The notes under the pieces are model-generated. The model saw only the letters and a program-made list of their open reading frames with translations, was not told the origin of the DNA and made no database searches. From positions 124,001 through 188,000 of the forward strand of contig CAJXSZ010000003.1 of assembly GCA_913060815.1 (NCBI GenBank): a DNA stretch of 64,000 nucleotides. The letters run 5' to 3'. Shown here piece by piece: positions 60,491 through 64,000 of the stretch. Every line of letters starts with the position of its first letter. The stretch's first letter is position 1. The position numbers and the translations under genes were made by a program. The DNA is from an uncultured Sulfitobacter sp. GTDB lineage: Bacteria; Pseudomonadota; Alphaproteobacteria; Rhodobacterales; Rhodobacteraceae.

Positions 60491-63364
60491 GTGTCCCTTC
60501 TTTTGATTGTTGCCTTGCCATTTCTGGGTGCCCTTCTGCCCGGTTTGATGAACCAAGCGGGGCGTGCCGCCTGTGCTGGTGTTACATTTACTGTCACATT
60601 GCTGGCCTTCATCGGCCTGCTGACAAACCTGCCTGCGGTTATCGCGGGGGAATTGGTGACCTTCCGTGTGGATTGGATTCCCTCGCTGGGGATCAATTTC
60701 ACGCTGATGCTGGACGCGCTGGGCTTTTTCTTTGCTCTGCTGATCCTCGGCATCGGAATGCTGATCATTGCCTATGCGCGCCACTACCTCGCCCGCGAGG
60801 ACAACATGGGGGAATTCTTTACCTACCTGCTGCTGTTCCAAGGGGCGATGGTCGGTATTGTGATGTCCGACAACATCCTGCTTTTGCTGGTGTTCTGGGA
60901 GCTGACATCGCTCTCGTCCTTCCTGCTCATCGGCTATTGGAAGCATCTGCCTGAAGGTCGCCAAGGGGCCCGCATGGCCCTCACGGTGACGGGGATGGGT
61001 GGCCTTGCCATGATTGGCGGCATGATGATCCTTGGCCAGATTGCAGGAAGCTATGATCTGAGCGTCATTTTGCAAAATCGCGAGCTTATTCAGGAAAGCC
61101 CGCTTTATCTGCCGGCACTGATCCTGATCCTGCTCGGTTGTTTCACCAAGTCTGCACAGTTCCCGTTCCACTTCTGGCTGCCGCACGCGATGGCCGCACC
61201 TACGCCTGTGTCTGCCTACCTGCACTCCGCTACGATGGTTAAGGCGGGTATTTTCCTGATGGCGCGTATGTGGCCTGTGCTGGCTGGCACGCCCGAGTGG
61301 TTCTATATCGTCACAACTGCGGGCCTGATCACAATGGTGCTTGGCGCATCCATCGCGTTCTTCAAGCATGACCTGAAGGCGCTCTTGGCCTTCTCCACCG
61401 TGAGCCACCTTGGCCTGATCACCATGCTGCTGGGCACCGGCACAGCCTTTGGCGCTTTCGTCGCAGTGTTCCATATTCTCAACCACGCCACCTTCAAGGC
61501 GGCGCTCTTTATGTCCGCTGGCATCGTAGACCACGAGACGAAGACGCGCGATATTCGCATCCTTGGCGGGCTCCGCCACCTCATGCCAATCACCTTCGTC
61601 ATTGCCACGCTAGGCGCGCTGTCGATGGCGGGTATCCCCCTGCTGAATGGTTTCCTGAGCAAGGAAATGATGCTCAAGGAAATGGAAAAGACCTATCTCT
61701 TTGGTCCCGAGTGGTTGGTGCCCGTGTTGGTCACTTTCGGCTCGCTCATGTCTGCGGCCTATTGCTTCCGCCTGATCGGCCATACCTTCCTCGGCCCCAA
61801 GCGTGACGCGGCCAGCTATCCGGCCAAGCCGCATGATCCGGGTCCGGGCCTGTGGCTGCCCCCTGCGATTCTTGTGACGCTTGTGGTGGGCATTGGCGTG
61901 GCACCTTTCCTCGTGCAACCCTTTGTCGAGCTGGTGACCGCGTCCCTGTTGGGAACTGCTGGGCAGGTGCCTGATTATAAGATCGCAATCTGGCATGGTG
62001 TGAACGTCCCGCTGATCATGTCCATCATCGCCGTTGGTGGCGGTCTGATCGTGCTGGCGCTGTTCAATCCGCTACTGCGCGCATGGAATGCAACCCCGCG
62101 GCCTGAGGCCAAGGTAATATTCGAGGGTTTGATCGAAGCTATCGTGCGCCTTGCAAAAGCACTCACCCTGCCGCTGCACAACGGAGCCTTCTCGCGCTAT
62201 GGTGCGGTAATGGCGGTGACCGTGATTGTGGCGGGCTACTATGCGTGGATTTCAGGCACGGTGGGTGCGCAGACCCGTGAATTGCAACCTGCTGGTATGA
62301 TTGAGGTCGCGGGCTGGATCATGCTCGTTGCGGCGACCCTTGGCATGGTCTTCTTGCACCGCAACCGTTTGCTGTCGCTGGTGCTGATCGGGATCGTGGG
62401 ACTGATGGTCTCGGTCGGATTTGTGTTCTTTTCCGCGCCGGATCTGGCAATGACACAGATCACAGTTGAGGTGGTGACGATCATTCTGCTGCTGCTCGCG
62501 CTCAATTTCCTGCCCAATGAGACACCTGTTGAAAGCACGGTTCTGCGCCGCGTGCGCGATGTCACCATTGCGGTGGCAGGCGGGCTGGCGACAATGGCGA
62601 TGAGCTATCACTACATGCTGCGCGAGGCTGTCGTATCGCCTATCTCTGAATTCCACCTCGCCAACAGCTATAAGGGCGGCGGCGGGACCAATGTGGTCAA
62701 CGTGATCTTGGTAGATTTCCGTGCCTTTGACACCTACGGGGAGATCATTGTGCTCGGTATCGCGGCGGTGCTGATTTATGCTCTGACAGAGACATTGTTG
62801 GGCGGCCCTGTGCGTGCGCGCCTACTTAATCGCACGCCGGACAAGCCGCTGGCGGGGGATATGCATCCCACGATGATGGTCGTGCTGACCCGTGTGTTGA
62901 TGCCTGTCGTCATGGTTGTGGGTTTCTATATCTTCTTGCGCGGCCACAATGAGCCTGGCGGCGGGTTTATCGCAGGTCTGATCGTCTCCATTGGTTTGGT
63001 GATGCAATATATGGCCAGCGGCTACAGCTGGGCCACCGCGCGCCAGCGGTATCCCCATCACGGTGTGATTGGCGCAGGGGTTCTGATCGCGGGCCTGACG
63101 GGCATTGGCTCATGGTTCGTGGGCAAGCCTTTCCTGACCACTGATTTCACCTACGTGCGCATCCCGCCGTTTGAAAAGTTCGAGCTGGCAACTGCGGCGC
63201 TGTTTGATCTGGGCGTCTTTCTTGCCGTTGTCGGTGCGGTAATGCTCTCGCTCGACGGCTTCTCGCGCCTCGCACGGCGCGCCCACATAAAGGACAGTGA
63301 CTACGCCATGGATATCAACCCTGCGCGATCCGAGAATGAAGCGCTAAAGGGCGGGGGAGCATAA
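60491..63364 (+). CDS. mrpA: Monovalent cation/H+ antiporter subunit A (MrpA with fused MrpB-like domain)
   Basis: 957 aa from GTG 60491. Many TM helices. The NuoL-like core (about 1-500) has EDNMGEFFTYLLLFQGAMVG, FWELTSLSSFLLIGYW, CFTKSAQFPFHFWLPHAMAA, PTPVSAYLHSATMVKAGIFL and FFKHDLKALLAFSTVSHLGL; residues about 600-780 carry the MrpA C-terminal extension, and about 800-940 the MrpB-like MnhB domain (HPTMMVVLTRVLMPVVMVVG, RGHNEPGGGFIAGLIVSIGL). Subunit of the multi-protein Na+/H+ antiporter in the inner membrane; the absence of a separate mrpB is explained by the fusion. Confidence 0.96.
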   Translation: MSLLLIVALPFLGALLPGLMNQAGRAACAGVTFTVTLLAFIGLLTNLPAVIAGELVTFRVDWIPSLGINFTLMLDALGFFFALLILGIGMLIIAYARHYLAREDNMGEFFTYLLLFQGAMVGIVMSDNILLLLVFWELTSLSSFLLIGYWKHLPEGRQGARMALTVTGMGGLAMIGGMMILGQIAGSYDLSVILQNRELIQESPLYLPALILILLGCFTKSAQFPFHFWLPHAMAAPTPVSAYLHSATMVKAGIFLMARMWPVLAGTPEWFYIVTTAGLITMVLGASIAFFKHDLKALLAFSTVSHLGLITMLLGTGTAFGAFVAVFHILNHATFKAALFMSAGIVDHETKTRDIRILGGLRHLMPITFVIATLGALSMAGIPLLNGFLSKEMMLKEMEKTYLFGPEWLVPVLVTFGSLMSAAYCFRLIGHTFLGPKRDAASYPAKPHDPGPGLWLPPAILVTLVVGIGVAPFLVQPFVELVTASLLGTAGQVPDYKIAIWHGVNVPLIMSIIAVGGGLIVLALFNPLLRAWNATPRPEAKVIFEGLIEAIVRLAKALTLPLHNGAFSRYGAVMAVTVIVAGYYAWISGTVGAQTRELQPAGMIEVAGWIMLVAATLGMVFLHRNRLLSLVLIGIVGLMVSVGFVFFSAPDLAMTQITVEVVTIILLLLALNFLPNETPVESTVLRRVRDVTIAVAGGLATMAMSYHYMLREAVVSPISEFHLANSYKGGGGTNVVNVILVDFRAFDTYGEIIVLGIAAVLIYALTETLLGGPVRARLLNRTPDKPLAGDMHPTMMVVLTRVLMPVVMVVGFYIFLRGHNEPGGGFIAGLIVSIGLVMQYMASGYSWATARQRYPHHGVIGAGVLIAGLTGIGSWFVGKPFLTTDFTYVRIPPFEKFELATAALFDLGVFLAVVGAVMLSLDGFSRLARRAHIKDSDYAMDINPARSENEALKGGGA

Positions 63365-63365
63365 A

Positions 63366-63725
63366 ATGGAATTTCTGGTTGCTTCTGCCATTGGTGTTAT
63401 GACGGCTGGTGGTCTTTATATGGTCATGCGTCTGCGAACGTTTCCCGTGATCCTCGGGGTTTCATTGCTGACCTACGCAGTGAATGTCTTTCTGTTTGCT
63501 TCGGGTCGTTTGACCACGGCTGCGCCTCCGATCCTGTCGGACGCAACGGTTTACACAGATCCGTTGCCACAGGCTTTGGTCCTCACGGCAATTGTGATCT
63601 CCTTCGGTATGACGGCTGTCGTAGTGATGATCGCACTCGGTGCCTTCCTCGGTACCGATGACGATCACATAGACGACGAGCATGCGGAAAAAGCGCAGGC
63701 TGAGCGCGGGGAGGACGCGACATGA
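63366..63725 (+). CDS. mrpC: Na+/H+ antiporter subunit C
   Basis: 119 aa, NuoK-like with three TM helices: EFLVASAIGVMTAGGLYMVM, VILGVSLLTYAVNVFLFASG and LPQALVLTAIVISFGMTAVV. A charged C-terminal tail follows. One base separates it from mrpA, and its stop overlaps mrpD as ATGA. Confidence 0.95.
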   Translation: MEFLVASAIGVMTAGGLYMVMRLRTFPVILGVSLLTYAVNVFLFASGRLTTAAPPILSDATVYTDPLPQALVLTAIVISFGMTAVVVMIALGAFLGTDDDHIDDEHAEKAQAERGEDAT

Positions 63726-64000
63726 TGCATTGGCTCATTCTGCCCATTATTCTGCCCGCCTTTATCGCGCCCTTCATCATTCTTGCGGCGCGCTATCACA
63801 TGGGTATCCAGCGTGTCGTCTCGGTAGGGGGTACACTTGGCATGATCGCCGTGGCGATCGGTCTGGTACTGGAGACATCAGACGGTACGGTCATGCTCTA
63901 TCAGGCGGGCGATTGGGCAGCACCCTTTGGCATCGTGCTGGTCGGTGACCGACTGAGCACGATGATGGTGCTGTTGATGGCATTGCTGGCGCTTTGTGTG
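63722..64000 (+). CDS. mrpD: Na+/H+ antiporter subunit D (partial, cut by right edge)
   Basis: 93 codons are visible from ATG 63722 (overlapping the mrpC stop), open to the window edge. MMHWLILPIILPAFIAPFII, then VSVGGTLGMIAVAIGLVLET and YQAGDWAAPFGIVLVGDRLS match the N-terminus of MrpD, the NuoN/M-like antiporter subunit. The rest, with the proton-pumping lysines and glutamate, is outside the window. Confidence 0.93.
   Translation, partial: MMHWLILPIILPAFIAPFIILAARYHMGIQRVVSVGGTLGMIAVAIGLVLETSDGTVMLYQAGDWAAPFGIVLVGDRLSTMMVLLMALLALCV

Overview
The window reads as chromosomal DNA of an alphaproteobacterium of the Rhodobacteraceae (Roseobacter group). The evidence is a GcrA regulator, a short RNase E/G preceded by infA and maf and followed by yacG, an MrpA with a fused MrpB-like domain, a CbiZ-type cobamide salvage gene, osmoregulated periplasmic glucan genes, and a tRNA-Phe of alphaproteobacterial type. 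Most of the DNA is GC-rich and tightly packed, with many ATGA or TGATG stop/start overlaps. About 21.4-34.9 kb is looser and more AT-rich. The genus call is inference; no search was run.

Layout. 1-4.8 kb (minus): TPR protein, opgC, opgG and the start of opgH. 5.0-9.6 kb (minus): a CoA-transferase coupled to a thiamine-diphosphate enzyme, gcrA, and an EamA exporter. 9.9-13.8 kb (plus): argD, argF, a PanE-like reductase and a gnd gene destroyed by an amber codon and a large internal deletion. 13.8-21.4 kb: hrpB, meaB, rpmB, a copper chaperone, a sirtuin, infA-maf-rng-yacG and tRNA-Phe. 21.4-34.6 kb (accessory): an RTX protein, a lipoprotein hydrolase, marR diverging from an RND efflux pair, a GST, and an isoquinoline-oxidoreductase-type molybdoenzyme (two subunits). 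34.9-49.5 kb: a Wzx/Wzy-type exopolysaccharide locus. 49.8-58.0 kb: a tonB-exbD-exbD-exbB operon diverging from a cobalamin riboswitch that controls btuB-btuF-btuC-btuD-cbiZ. 58.1-60.3 kb: aldehyde dehydrogenase and an SDR. 60.5-64 kb: mrpA-mrpC-mrpD (cut by the right edge).

The most unusual signal is in the exopolysaccharide locus. A 20-bp palindrome, ACCTATCC-N4-GGATAGGT, recurs in good or recognisable form in four intergenic regions (near 39129, 43501, 45993 and 46710), with a weaker half at 39061. These cover every transcription unit of the locus: wzx-glycosyltransferases, wza-like, sensor kinase, WecG/phosphoglycosyltransferase fusion-galU, response regulator, and chain-length protein-polymerase. 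Four copies lie 75-90 bp before a start codon. The locus also encodes a periplasmic protein of the molybdopterin-oxidoreductase fold beside a His-Asp-HPt hybrid kinase, and a separate NarL/LuxR-type response regulator. I propose that these form a phosphorelay whose regulator binds the palindrome and controls the whole locus. That link is inference.
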